NCBI GenBank assembly: GCA_026874595.1
Contig: CM049320.1
Coordinates: forward strand, 12,580,488 to 12,644,487
Direction: 5' to 3'
DNA length: 64,000 nucleotides
Origin: Sipunculus nudus
Lineage: Eukaryota; Annelida; Sipuncula; Golfingiida; Sipunculidae
The translations under genes and the position numbers were made by a program. Each line of letters starts with the position of its first letter. Within the stretch, counting starts at the first letter, position 1. Below, piece by piece: positions 24,536 through 37,645 of the stretch. Under the pieces are notes generated by a model. That model did not search any database, was not told where the DNA came from, and saw nothing but the letters and a program-made list of their open reading frames with translations.

Positions 24536-27500
24536 TGAAACCACAAAACACTTGGTCACAACCAACCAAACCTGCGTACCCCTCTGATGCTGAATAACAG
24601 TGTGAATTAGCCCATTCTGGAAGCAAGTGTCCAAGATTCTCCAATTTCCTGCTCAATTCTTTGGAAACAAACTACCCCTAATAACACACAATACCACTAA
24701 TAAATGCCTGTAGGGATTTTTGAAAACCTGCCAGACTGGGATAACCCTTTCAGGAAGTAACCAGCCCTCTTCTGTCCAGACCTCTGTTGTGATTCACGAA
24801 ATCAATAAAATTATTGTTACCAAATATAAAGGTTACAACCTTAATGTATTAGAAGACACTTGATAATTATCTGGTGATGCTGTAATTAGAAGATGATTGT
24901 TTCCTCTGTAAACAAGAAGTTACTGTTCTAGATTGGAGTCAGATGTTGTAATCATCTTCTTGTGAGCACCATCTGTCATATTGTGTGGTCCAAAGGAGCT
25001 ACCAACTTCTGTCTATCCATTGTGTTCATCTCTCTTTTTTATGTGTAAATGTGTTATACAGTGAAGAATTCAAAGAGGATTCCAACACAAACATTCATAA
25101 AAAGTGAAAGAAGTCCTAGGCATTTGAATATTTCAGTCTCTGATTAAAGATATCTATATTGTCATGGATGGATTTAAGTTGGATATGTTGATAAGCTGGG
25201 TTTGTGGCCAGGAAATTTTGATTCCTAAAAAAAGGTGCCTGATAATCCAACTATCTTTTTGGGCCAAGTATGGAGTCTTTTAATTTGAGAGACATACCGG
25301 TATACAAGTTCCAGATCCAGACTGCCTCACTCACAGTTCTGTCTGATAATGATAACTGATTTGACACATTTCAACAGGTGATCATTAATTCCCTAAACCA
25401 TACAAGTTAACATCTCCTAACTTCATGTCTAAGAATAACTATCAATTGTTACACCTATACAAGGGTGACAATGGTTCATAAGGTGAACTGTTATCAACCA
25501 GCCTATCTATTTTCATACACTATTTGTTAGTTTAATCCTATGTTCTGCATGGCATGCATACCTGTTTATACCTGATTAATTTAGCCTCCCTGATAGCGAG
25601 ACGAATATATTGGTGGAAAACCTGCCAACCTTATACAATTCATAATCAAATAAACTACAACGATATCATTAAAGGTGCCAATTGTGCCTGTTCATGCATG
25701 TAGAGTTATTCTGCTGTAATGATTTATGATTCATGCAGAATGACTAAGATGAAACCAAAAGTAATTGTTACTCTTTTTTTCTATTTAACTGACATGAAGC
25801 CTAAATTCTCAGAAACCCTGCGATTTTATTTACATTATCATATCTGACCTCATAAGGGTTCAGTTTCTGAAATGAAAATATAGCTTCAGTATTGTATAAA
25901 TATGAAATTTGGTAAATTGGGTTAATCTATCAAAGACAAACTTTTGATAATGTCTCATTTAATCTTAAAGAAACCTTGAATTAACATGCATGGAAATGGT
26001 GAAATGTTAAAGAACATCTTTGCAAAGTTAATTACAAATGTAAATGGAAAACATTAAATCATTTTGATGTCCTATGAGATGGATATAATAGTCATTAGAT
26101 TCTTAATGAGGTTGAGAAAAGTTTGTTAAGGTGTTAATTGAGGTTGCTTTTGAAACATAGTCATAATATCCTGCCACTGATAGTATTAATTCCACAATAT
26201 AAACTTGCTTAATGTCTTTTAAGGGATTACAAGTATGTCAATAAATAAAGACGTAGGCCAATTTCCAGTGTCAAATAAAAAAATCTTAGTGATTTTATGA
26301 GATATTATACACTTAGGAAACTGGCATGTCTGACAGTTAATTAAAGTTATTCCTTCCATGAAGATATCTGAGAATAATAAAAGCCAAACTTGCTTTGGCT
26401 TGTTCATATTGCCCCTTAAAGTGTTTGTATTAGACATGATCTTGTCACAAAAATGACGGAGAACTCACATTGACTGCCAATAAAATATCAGTCAGTGCGA
26501 GAAAAAAAGTCACATAATTTGTGAGTTGTCATACAATGTTATCATTACACTGTGAGAACCGGTTTAATGTAATTTCTTATTGTGAGGGTTTTGTCAGCAT
26601 CACCAATTTATGGGACAAGGAACGGTGTAGAGATTAGCAGTTCCAGCAAACATTTGTCTAACACGGCAGTAATTTTTCTGTCCCAGGTGTACCATTGTCT
26701 GCTGTTGTCTGCAGCCGCCAGTTTGCTTATTTTGGTTGGATGATGACGATAAACATTTGCTGCGAGACTGTTAGTGACAGGAATATTAATTGGTACAATT
26801 CATGGTCCCATTGTCTCATATTCTGTAAAAATAAAGGCTTCAATTTTTTCCCCCAAGCCAAAGGATACCTTGGCCCTGTCAGACTGCAACATTAATTTGA
26901 CCCATCTCTCCTTACATATTGGCATATATATAAAATCATGACTCAGTTTGTTCTCATAAAAAATCAGAAATTTATATTGTTGATCGCAATTTGAGCAAAA
27001 TGGCAGCCCCCTTGAGTAGCCTTGAAATTTTTAGCAAGGTCAGGGTTAAATAAGGGCATGGAAATACAACAGAAAAGTACTCAAAGGTCAGTCTCAAAGT
27101 AGGAATCCATTGGTGAAAAAAGTTGGTGGCTGTTAGACCCGTGGTTTCAAGTAGAAGCTGGAGGAACACTTTTAGGAAGACCGTACCCACATCCACAAAT
27201 TATTGTAGGATGCCCTCAGAATTACAGGCTTTATATACTCGTGGCTAGGGATAATCCAGAACTCATGCTGATTCAATAAAAGGGTCAGATTTATTCTAAG
27301 ATTTCATCAAAAATGTTGGCAGGTTTCTAATTAAGGGAATTTCACCCAGAAGACCAACAACTGAGCCTATAGGCTACTTTCCACTCCATCATTTAAGGTG
27401 TGTAAGGTCAGGGACTTTTGGTCAGGAAGAAGAAGTCAAATCATAGGTCAGTTCATTATCTGGACATTTGAAGTGTTCAGGAATTTATCATACAAATAGT

Positions 27501-28559
27501 AATAACATACAAGTTCATGATCAAACAGAGATTGATTGATACATGATACTGATACTTTTTCTTTCCTTCTTTAAAAAAAGGTAACAATCTTTGTTGCTGT
27601 CATCATTTCTATAAATAGATGAATGATTAAATGACATGGCAAAGACCAGGTTACGCTGGATAATCAGGAGGAAATGGTTTTGTATGACTACCTTCCGTTA
27701 GAAAATAAGAGTGATCTATTGTTCCTTTGGATTTCCTCCAGGATTAGTCACTGATTATAAAATTGTCTCAGGTGTGAGTTCAGTTGGAATGTTTCAGGTA
27801 ATAGCAAAAAAGCAAATTAGTTTGTGGTTCAGGTGGCAGGGAAGAAAATACGGGTAATCATTATATTTTCACAGCACAGGAATGCTCACAATTAAACCAT
27901 TCGTCAAATTTTCTTTGTGGAACATATCTTTAATCGCCTCAACAGACAGGTTTACCATTTAGTTGGTAATTAGATATGTTATCAATAAATGTTCATTCAG
28001 TGGATCTATGGAACAAAAGTGATTTGAAAAGGCATGAAATTCATAAAAATAGCACAAACATGACTCATAGAAATGTCTTTTCCATTAGATAAAGTTTATT
28101 TAAAGGTCTTAATTCTTTGAAACATGCACAAAAGTTATGAAAAAGACATGAATTAATTTGTTACTTTAAGTTTTCAACTTCCTTCATAAAATTATTAGTT
28201 CCATAATTGTTAATAATTATTTATTATAATTTACATACTCAGTGGTATTTTAAAAGTTTATAAATGGCTTTGGAATTGTTAAGTGGAGTCCTTAATATCA
28301 ACAAGGTCCTTAATTGAAAACTCATAACAATTTCATCTTCTATAAGAGTATGAACCATTATTTGCTATATTTATAATTGTTTTTCTGTAAATGGTATCAA
28401 ACTATGAATTTTGTATTTCATTTGTTTACCACTTTATCTTTGTTCAATATGTTATTGCATTTTTAAAGATACAGTACTTTTTGTTCTTTTACCTTTTTGC
28501 TATCATTTAGTTTTTTTCTATAAACTTTATTTATTTTACATGGATTATACAACTAGTTT
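24536..28559. other. AT-rich, CpG-poor non-coding stretch
   Basis: About 4 kb without a supported exon or clear repeat. A less AT-rich, single-copy-looking island lies at about 26450-26890 and could be a conserved element. CpG is visibly scarce, as expected of methylated intronic DNA in an invertebrate. Confidence 0.4.
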
Positions 28560-28705
28560 TAATAACTAATACGAGGCACTCTCCATGGCTTGGATGTTGG
28601 CGCTGGGTAGTTGGTAAGGGTGGAGGAAGCCGGAGGCCTTGGACAAGCCACTACAACCCACTCTCATAGCCACACCGGGGATCAAACCCGGGTCATTCAG
28701 TTTGA
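28560..28705 (-). mobile_element. possible tRNA-SINE fragment
   Basis: A GC-richer island in AT-rich DNA. On the minus strand GGTTTGATCCC matches a Pol III B box with one mismatch. It is preceded by CTCAAAAGTCAAACTGAATG and followed by a GGCCTCCGGCTTCCTCCACCC segment like the CTCCGGTTTCCTCC core of several metazoan SINEs. No A box was found. Confidence 0.4.
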
Positions 28706-29455
28706 CTTTTGAGATCACATGGAGGAATAAAACATTCACTTAAAGGGAACAAATTATGCCATTTTGTCACACGTACAGTGTATCATTACTTATTTTTTGT
28801 TCAGAATTATTTGATTCTTTCATCAATTATTTATATTTGATTTTTCCAGATCACAGGAAGCATTCATATTCAGACAAGATATTTTGCAATTTTTTTCAGT
28901 TGAATAATGTTTACCTAATTTCATATATCCATTTCAAAGTAAAGATTATTAAAAAAAATAATTAGTGTCAGTTTCTAATTACTTAGTATACCTGGTATAA
29001 CAGATTTCTTTTTAAACAGTTTGCTCTCTGTGATTTAGAAGCTACAGTGTATTATATTCCTGAACATTTTTTTCTGCATTACCCAAGTCCATCTTCTAAA
29101 CTCTGATATACAGACAATTAAGTGCCAGCAGGAAGTGATATCCAAGGACAATTACTCACAGAAGTCATGTGGTTCTAAATGCTTACAAGACTAGTCGTTA
29201 GCTGTATAGGTTTTCATCAGACAAATTAAAAAATGGCAAGAAATGCCAGCAGCTAGTAATTTTTACATACCTGAATCAGGAAATGATCTTTGATTGACAG
29301 GAAGATCATGAGTAGTAATAAATGAGCTCACCAGTCCAAATAATCATGAAATCATGACTGTGCTCTGCAAAGAAATTCTAGGGGTTTCTTTCAGTCAACA
29401 TCCCCATATTATTATGGGAGCCACAGAAAGTAGGCTATTAAGTAGACATGATAGG
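28706..29455. other. AT-rich non-coding stretch
   Basis: No feature recognised. Confidence 0.35.
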
Positions 29456-29459
29456 TATA

Positions 29460-29522
<63 letters not shown>
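29456..29522. repeat. (AT)n microsatellite
   Basis: TA/AT tract of about 67 bp with one early G interruption. Confidence 0.95.
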
Positions 29523-29523
<1 letters not shown>

Positions 29524-31730
29524 GTAAATACAGGCATGGTACCAAAAAATCTTGAATACTGACTGTATTTCCATAGTCAGAAGGTGGATGTTATCGTTTT
29601 AAGGCCAATACAAACAACAGGTCTCTGTAATACTCTCGGTAACCATAAAAATGTAGCCACAATGAAGTATGATTTGGTATATAAATAATAGTGGATTGGC
29701 TGTTATTCCATTGCTAATGTATCTGGCCTTTTAAGGAAACAGGAAAGTACAATTTCATATTCTCTTTGAATAAGGAAGAGATGTGTAATATTGATTTTTC
29801 CACCAAACTTGTTTAACCTGTTTGGTCAGACCATGGTACTTCACATATAATATCCACCATTAAAACACTTTTACCTTTACTCTCGCAGTTATAACTTAGA
29901 TAATAAAGATGAAAATGTAATAACTCTGAACAGGTGTTGAAAATATAAGTGAAAGAACTGAAATGTATTGTATAGTCCTCTGTGATGTTTTAATTGAAAT
30001 CAAGCATCAGAACCGAAACACATTTTTACCTTTATTTTCCAAAGTATTTGTAAAAAGTAGTTATAGTTATATCTAGGAAATTTTAACTAGATATTTTCAG
30101 ATGTAGTGTTTATTTAAAAAAAAAACTATATCATAGTGGTCAGTTGGATTTTATGAATAATTTATACTTTTGATATAGTGAGTGCACCTTTTAATTTCAA
30201 CTAAAGCTTAAATTTTTTTTCTTATGAGAAATTAATAGAATGTTTTTTTTTATATTGGATTTTTTTAAGATTTTTGTGTTGTTGTTTTTATATTTATCAA
30301 CAAAGAGCCACAATTGCTTTCTACTGAGGGCCATTAAATCCAGTAAATAGAGACAAGGTTCTGTTTCATCACAACAGGTTTGATTGGGATTGGTTATGCA
30401 TGGGGGATAAAGGAGGCAGGATTATCATTAAGCTACTCAGATAGATGCAACATATTGCACTTCTTGTAATCACATCTTGCAAATGGGTGCCGGAGGCTCC
30501 CATCATATGATACAAACTGTGTTCAGTTGGTGTCATTGTCTTGTCATCTGCATGGAGATTGGACAAATGGCTGGCAGCAGGTCATGTGACCCCGCCTAAC
30601 CTCCAAGCAGTTACAGTGATTGCTAGCCACATAGCAAACAAAGGCATCAGTCATCCCCTGACAAGTGGATATGGAAATTTTGGCTCTAAAGGAGATAGAT
30701 TTACGTAGGTTCACACTCAGACAGCCCCACAGGGGGATTCCTACAGGTCTGACTATCCATTTTAATAAGTAGAGAAAACACTGCCAGTTACATATAAGAT
30801 TGAACCAGATTTCTACAGGGCATATAAACGATTGAAAAAGGCCTTGCGGGAACAACACTTTAATGGAGAGACGGGGATCAGTTGGATGATCTGAGGGAGA
30901 TGAGACTCTTGTGGATAACATGAGAGAGGACTTGCAAGTCCGCCCGGGCAGGTGGTGTCAGACAGCGTTATGGGTTTGATTGTATCACTGGCCACCAGGG
31001 TGAGCTGAGATGTACATCTGAGACTTTGTGAAGTCCAGAGAAAAGCTAGCATATCAATCTCAATACAAACTGACCTGTCATGAGAGTTTATCAAATATGG
31101 CAGCTCCCATTTAGCGAAATCTACAGCTGATTCAAGGTCCAGCTGTATTATTCCCAACACTAACACTAGTAGAATATTAACAGACACATGGCTATTCAAG
31201 CACTCTATTATTCAACTATAAGTAACACAATTGGTCGCTGTCCTGGTGTTAACTGATTTAAATTGGTTTGGGCACAAGCGAATCATGATCATAAAACTAG
31301 AAATGTTGTCTGAGACTACATGAATACTTTATGCACCCAGAATCTAAAACTTTCCTGTGTTCAACACAGAATACTTATGTCTCAGTTCACCAACTCAGTG
31401 GTTGGATTATTACTACAGGTCAGATAAGGAACAAAGGCAGGCCCTTATACCAGTCAATGGCCTGAGGCAGGGACAGAGAAATGTCACACTTCACAGCAGA
31501 AAATATATTCTTTAAATAAAACAAAACAAAACAAATTGTATTGATCACCTCCTAATATTAATGCTCCTTGGGTCACTAAAACCCTTCACAAAATTTAATC
31601 AAAATCTGTTCAAAGTTTTCTTAATTAAGTTGCTAATGACTAACAAACCAAGGAAAACCATTATACCTAGTCTTTTGAGGTATAGTTACTGCTGTTACAT
31701 GACCTTCAGTGATTCATTGCTGATGCAGGC
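29523..31730. other. non-coding stretch
   Basis: No gene is supported. Overlapping minus-strand frames at 30544-30921 and 30813-31199 exceed 120 codons but carry no recognisable motif; the less AT-rich DNA at about 30370-31200 is as likely regulatory as coding. Confidence 0.35.
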
Positions 31731-32365
31731 TTTTGGAATCCACGGGTTATGATTAATTCTGTACATATTATACAACTCACCGTGGGTCTAGTAGCAGAAT
31801 AGTGTCATATTGACCCTCTGGCATTACAAGCAGATTACTAGCGCCAGAGTGTCATGACATCTAGGTCTGAGGATCGCATTATAAGGCCTTATGAAGATGC
31901 AAATATTTTCATCATTTCTGACAACGCTTCATGGGCTACAGATACACTGTCAATCAACATAAACCAGACCATTCGTTAGCATTTTTTGTGTACTTTCTAA
32001 TAATACCAAATATGAGTGAGAAAAGTTCCTTTTTAACCCAGCACATTGGTAAACCCCTTGGCATGTTTGTTGAATTTTGACCGCATGAACACAAGCAGGG
32101 CTCGCACGGGTTACAGGAAGCAGGCAACTTGCAGGCGTCACAGGAAATGACCCGTGTCCATGGAGACAGTGTTTCAGTTTGGGTTGCGAGTTCACATATA
32201 TACCATTGTGTTTATTCACCATTCTAAGCATAATATTGAGTTTATATGCCGTTTTCCACAGTATGAATGCAACCAGATGCAAGACCACTGCGATACATTC
32301 CTCCATATTACTAGTATCACGACTCGAGTAGGCTTACCAGCCCAATTTACCAATTGCCTACTGAG
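31731..32365. repeat. 635-bp tandem duplication, copy 1
   Basis: It starts TTTTGGAATCCACGGGTTAT and ends GCCTACTGAG, then repeats at once. About five substitutions were seen, roughly 99% identity. It contains a 12-bp-arm hairpin (31811-31822 with 31843-31854, one mismatch) and a perfect octamer ATGCAAAT at 31897-31904. Confidence 0.95.
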
Positions 32366-33000
32366 TTTTGGAATCCACGGGTTATGATTAATTCTGTACA
32401 TATTATACAACTCACCATGGGTCTAGTAGCAGAATAGCGTCATATTGACCCTCTGGCATTACAAGCAGATTACTAGCGCCAGAGTGTCATGACATCTACG
32501 TCTGAGGATCGCATTATAAGGCCTTATGAAGATGCAAATATTTTCATCATTTCTGACAACGCTTCATGGGCTACAGATACACTGTCAATCAACATAAACC
32601 AGACCATTCGTTAGCATTTTTTGTGTACTTTCTAATAATACCAAATATGAGCGAGAAAAGTTCCTTTTTAACCCAGCACATTGGTAAACCCCTTGGCATG
32701 TTTGTTGAATTTTGACCGCATGAACACAAGCAGGGCTCGCACGGGTTACAGGAAGCAGGCAACTTGCAGGCGTCACAGGAAATGACCCGTGTCCATGGAG
32801 ACAGTGTTTCAGTTTGGGTTGCGAGTTCACATATATACCATTGTGTTTATTCACCATTCTAAGCAAAATATTGAGTTTATATGCCGTTTTCCACAGTATG
32901 AATGCAACCAGATGCAAGACCACTGCGATACATTCCTCCATATTACTAGTATCACGACTCGAGTAGGCTTACCAGCCCAATTTACCAATTGCCTACTGAG
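32366..33000. repeat. 635-bp tandem duplication, copy 2
   Basis: The second copy at an exact 635-bp offset, with the hairpin at 32446-32489 and the octamer at 32532-32539. Directly after it, CGGGTTAT and CTAGTAGCAGAAT recur close together (33002-33027), as in the start of the unit but with the intervening bases missing, like a third copy with an internal deletion. Confidence 0.95.
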
Positions 33001-33266
33001 TCGGGTTATCACGGCTAGTAGCAGAATCACTCTCAATCTCTTTAGATATATTTTCAAAAGTACAGGAAGCATGATATTCATGAATGCATAAAACCAAAAT
33101 TATCACCTGGAAATGCAGGTCCTTTAACTCTTTTTGCATTAAAAAAAAAAAGAAATAATAAGCACAGGCATCCATAAAGTTTCACAAAAGGCATCACTAT
33201 TTAATGGTTGCAGAAGATTTCTACAAGAATTCTTATGTAAAATAAGTTACATCTGAATAAATGTTT

Positions 33267-33400
33267 GTCATTATCTTAATTGTAACAAGAATTTTTTCTG
33301 TCTTCAAAAATTACTATTTGCCACCATATCTGACATAGTTTCACAAAATAAGTTGATGTTTAGATTTCTCTTCTTCAACTTCTCTTGTTTTTGTCATTTT
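33267..33400. repeat. 134-bp tandem duplication, copy 1
   Basis: GTCATTATCTTAATTGTAAC through TTGTTTTTGTCATTTT, followed immediately by a second copy with only a few substitutions. Confidence 0.9.
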
Positions 33401-33534
33401 GTCATTATCTTAATTGTAACAAGAATTTTTTCTGTCTTCAGAAATTTCTATTTGTCACCATATCTGACATAGTTTCACAAAATAAGTTGATGTTTAAATT
33501 TCTCTTCTTCAACTTCTCTTGTTTTTGTCATTTT
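33401..33534. repeat. 134-bp tandem duplication, copy 2
   Basis: Offset exactly 134 bp. Differences include AAAAATTAC to AGAAATTTC and GCCACC to GTCACC. Confidence 0.9.
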
Positions 33535-34370
33535 GTTAAACAAACACAGTATGAATGAGGTTTCACACAGGGACATAGAAGAAGATATAGGTTGGTATGC
33601 AGGTTTGATGAGTTTTGCTTCAGTGCAGTTCTGTATGCATTTTTAACAAGATCATCCTTATACACCAAGAAGATCAGAGACACTACACAGTCCCTGTGGT
33701 CTGTTAATGTTAAAAATAGAAAGCCAGGTGTCACCAGAAAAAATTGTCACCAAGAGGTTTATTAAAAAATCATTGGAAAGTCTACATTAGTTGGTTGCCA
33801 GGCAGGATCGTGTCTGACATTTGGTCTTGTAAGTCCATGTGAAATTAACAAACCCTCGACTGTTGTCGGGGTCGGAATAGAGGGCGCACAAATTGGTCTA
33901 AACATTGAATGCATCATTTAGTGCCAAGGAAGTTGCAGAAAAATCCCTTCGGGAATATAATGTTGTTTAAACGAGACTTGTTTCTGTGGTTAATTACGCT
34001 GCACTTCTTTGTCTGGTGAGGCTAATAGGCTGCTTGCTTCTTTTTAAAAAGTCATTTGGTCAAACAAAGAGGCCATGTTTCCAGGCGAAATTACTGCTAG
34101 ACCTTATGTTTTATTCAGCTGGGCAATGTTAGTTGTTTAGAATTCCATTGGTTATTTTATCTTCATTATGTGATGTAATTGATTTGAATTTATGAAAAAT
34201 GAACTTATAACTAAATAGCTTAATTAAACTTTCCTTTGAATAAATAAGTACCAGTAAATCAGTTGATCTGGATACTTTATAGTGATATCTTGTGAGAGTG
34301 TCTTCCAAACCTTAACAGTAAATCAAGAACACTCAATTAGCACATTCCACCACCAGTCACAAGTATGGCT
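33535..34370. other. non-coding stretch
   Basis: No gene is seen; mixed composition at 33790-34120, AT-rich elsewhere. Confidence 0.35.
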
Positions 34371-34645
34371 CAGGGGTGTCCATATATACGAGGGACTGCG
34401 GGTAAAAGTCCCTCTTCCCACTTCAATGTAACATCTCCCTGCTATTCAGAATTTAATATACATATATAAAAAATTAAATGTATTAAAAATTAGAATAATA
34501 GACTTTTGTTCCATTTATGAGTTTACTGTAAAATATTTTAATTTATAAACCTGGTTTAGAATTAACCTGTACTGGTTATATATAATACCTTATTTTCTAA
34601 AACCTTATACTAAATTGTGATATATCTTGAATGTGTCATACAGAT
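34371..34645 (+). mobile_element. hAT-like MITE family 1, longer 5' fragment
   Basis: It starts CAGGGGTG and shares ordered landmarks with the reverse complement of 59488-59982: TCAATGTAA, ATTCAGA, AGAATAATAGA, GTTCCATTTATGAGTTTACT, GGTTTAGAATTAA and AAAACCTTATACT. The 3' terminus was not found, so the copy is truncated or its end is too diverged. Confidence 0.7.
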
Positions 34646-34708
34646 GCTAAAAGAATTGCTAAAGAAGCCAAACTTCACAGTTTATACACATACAGAATAG
34701 CACAGTCT

Positions 34709-34749
34709 CTGGGCACCATAATTTGGCCACTGCTTTGGCAGGTGCCCAG
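34709..34749. repeat. 9-bp inverted repeat (hairpin)
   Basis: CTGGGCACC at 34709-34717 pairs with GGTGCCCAG at 34741-34749 over a 23-nt loop. The function is unknown. Confidence 0.6.
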
Positions 34750-37645
34750 GCGTAATAAAGTTTTCCTTCCACCCATTACAGTTTTTCACACATGAATTAT
34801 CTCAAGAACCTTCTTGGCCATTTCAGTTAAATTTTGTTTACTCAATTAGTGCCTATTGGAGGATATGACCTAGTAAAGTTAGTTAATTAGCCTTAAAAAT
34901 CAGTGTATTATTCTTAAAATCTGGTGGTCCTTTAACATTTTTCCACACTTACCTTTGTCTTATAAAAAAAAAAACTTTATTTTCCTCTTGTGATGTAAAT
35001 AAAACAGAAGAAAGAAATACATGGGTTTTAACGTTTCTTTTCCTAAGCACCGAGGTTGTCTGCAGTTCCTCTACCTACAAAAACAGATGAAATATCCAAG
35101 AAGTGAAATATCCTGAAACTTGAGAATCCAACAGAACCATTTAAATATGATCCAGTTACAGAGTCAGAAAATAAGAATACGGGAATGGTGCAGAAATTAC
35201 ATGGACCACAGCTGGCATATCGGATAAGTTGTAAAACATGGTGAGTTATTTGCTACCATTTGGTCAGGTGCTGGCCACAGCTGATAGTGGCACGCAGGTT
35301 TTGTACAGTTAGGAACCTTAAACCTCAACCATGTGCTTCTTGTCTTTCTGGATCTAAACACTTCATGTTAGATGAAAACACAATGGTTGTCAATTTTTGT
35401 TATGGGGATTTGTCAGTTTTTCTCGAAATACCGGTATATACTGTGCTCTGTGTCTGGTAGCTAATGGAGCATGCCTCATGGATGCAAAAGATGTGGGGTT
35501 CAGGTTTCAAGTTCCATCTGGTTGATCATGTACATGTTAAGTCAAAGGGGTCTGCTTTGTGTTCCGTATCAATTAGTCACATGAAAAAGTTTATTGTTTT
35601 ATTCACTCTTCTGTCTCTCTTTTTCTCTGTCTTTCCCTCCATCTGTCTGTCTGTTTTTCCTTCTCTCTTTCCTTCTCTTTTCCCTGTGTGTCATGTATTT
35701 TTTGTGAATACATATATAAACAGACCATTTAAAATACAGATATGTTACAGACATGTTACAGTATTATAATTTGAAAGAGTTCTTCTGAGTGACAGTCCCA
35801 GTACTACAAACTACACTGATGATGTCCTGGTAATAATGTGAAATGTATGAAGTAAATAATTTAATTGAGTTATTTGATTAATCTTTTTGTTCAGTTAGTG
35901 TATAGTCAGATTATATATCATATAATATAATATCATACTGTTCAGGAGAAAAATCGAGAAATAAAAATATTGTCACCTCTTGAATAGAACAAGTCATTGA
36001 ACTCAGGCATCATGTATCAATGACTTCATTGACTAATATTCATTGACAGCATAATATTGTGAATTGTACATGATTAGAGAGGTGGTGGACAAGTCAGCTC
36101 ATACAAGTGATATCTGATCTGAGTTCACAATGACCGCCCTTTCACGCATTTGTCCCATGGTCATTTAGACGAAATGACTCAGCATGGTCATTGAGAGTAA
36201 ATCATCAGCGGAAGGGACGGGATCATAAAAGGTCCATTTTGGCAATGCTCGGAGAGTGATTATGGCAGTGTCGGGAGAGTGTCAGACTGAGATTTGGTGT
36301 CATTCACCATGACGAAAAAGGATGAGGGTAATGCGTCTGGGATGATGGGGATAGAGAAGACCGCAGTGCCCGTAGCATGGATAATGCTTGTGTTATTTAG
36401 AGAGTTATACCCGGGGAACAGCCAATTACAGCCAAGAATGATTTGACCACAATGAGCAGTGATTGCCCGTGACACTGACCCTCTCAGCTTTGCTGTGGTG
36501 TTGCTGAAATTGATACATTGTGATTTACTGGAGTTAAATATCAAAGTCACACATTGAATAAGGATGACCCTGAGTCAGCCTGGCAATACCATGTCATTCC
36601 GTACAACTTTACCTCAAAATCATATGATACACCCACCAACTGTACATGTATATCCAGACATATAACAGAAAGTATGCACCTCTCAGGTCATATACATGGT
36701 GATGATTGGCACTTAATAGTCTTCATATTACTCTGAATTTAAGAGGGAATCCACATTTACATATGTAGGGATATAGGTTACAGTGTATAACCTATTCTAC
36801 CAAGTGGTACCATTCATTAAATTCTAAGGTGATAATTAACAGGTGCTCATATATCTGTACATTACATGACAATGAGAGTACAGTATGAGCACTCTGGGGA
36901 TACAGAATCAGGTATTTTTTTCAAATTGACTAATTTTACATATCATTAATATTTTAGAGACCTCTCCGTGAAGTGACAAGACTTAAATTCATCCTTTAGC
37001 TGACTTGGAAAATTTTCATATATTTATGGTACCATGCACTACCAATAACCAATCAATGATCTGTCACAAAGTGTCCTTGTCTCCACCTTTAGGTTCAAAT
37101 CCCACAAGGTCTGAAATTCACTCACCCCTAAACTCAGAAAATCTCCGAGTCTTGATCAGTATTGAACCAGTTAAACATGTATCTATTTTTGCAAAGTTAA
37201 GTTATTAATACAAATTTGCGTAAAATCAGTTTAATATATAACAACAGAAATACACTCAGATTAGTAGGGAAAGGAGAATGAGGAGAGATGTAAGAATGAG
37301 TTTTTTACGGAAAATTGTTCTGTATGTGTGTATAGTAGCACGGAATCTGTTTATCAGAGAGTTGTTGTTAGGTATATATTAATTATTATCATTGTTGTTA
37401 TTATTATTATTAATACATCACCTGTAAACATATTTAGTTCACCTAAAAGAAACAGGTGGCACTGACTGCATTACCATGTCCAGTGTGGTCAGACACTGTA
37501 CAGCGGGCCTGACTCAGACATGGTCTATTTTTCTTCTTTTTCTTTTCTTCCTAAAATATATACGTGACATAGGTGTTTACTAAGGATCAAGAGCTGTGTT
37601 ATATTTTATATTATACTTATATTAACATAATTTTTTTTCTTGCAG
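34750..37645. other. probable intron upstream of the zinc-finger exon
   Basis: No further exon was recognised. A polypyrimidine tract occupies about 35606-35690. A minus-strand 96-codon frame at 36260-36550 has no domain; 36100-36540 is GC-richer and could be conserved regulatory DNA. GGTTCAAATCC near 37093 matches a B box but no A box or tRNA fold accompanies it. Confidence 0.4.

Noticed and set aside
24272-24656. Arg/Glu-rich minus-strand frames
   Set aside because: They are the complement of a polypyrimidine tract.
31950-32941. Identical 118-codon minus-strand frames in both copies of the 635-bp duplication
   Set aside because: Conservation is explained by the recent duplication. Plus-strand frames are equally preserved, no domain is recognisable, and no splice sites or start context support coding.
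37091-37103. tRNA gene suggested by GGTTCAAATCC
   Set aside because: No A box at the right distance and no cloverleaf could be drawn by eye.
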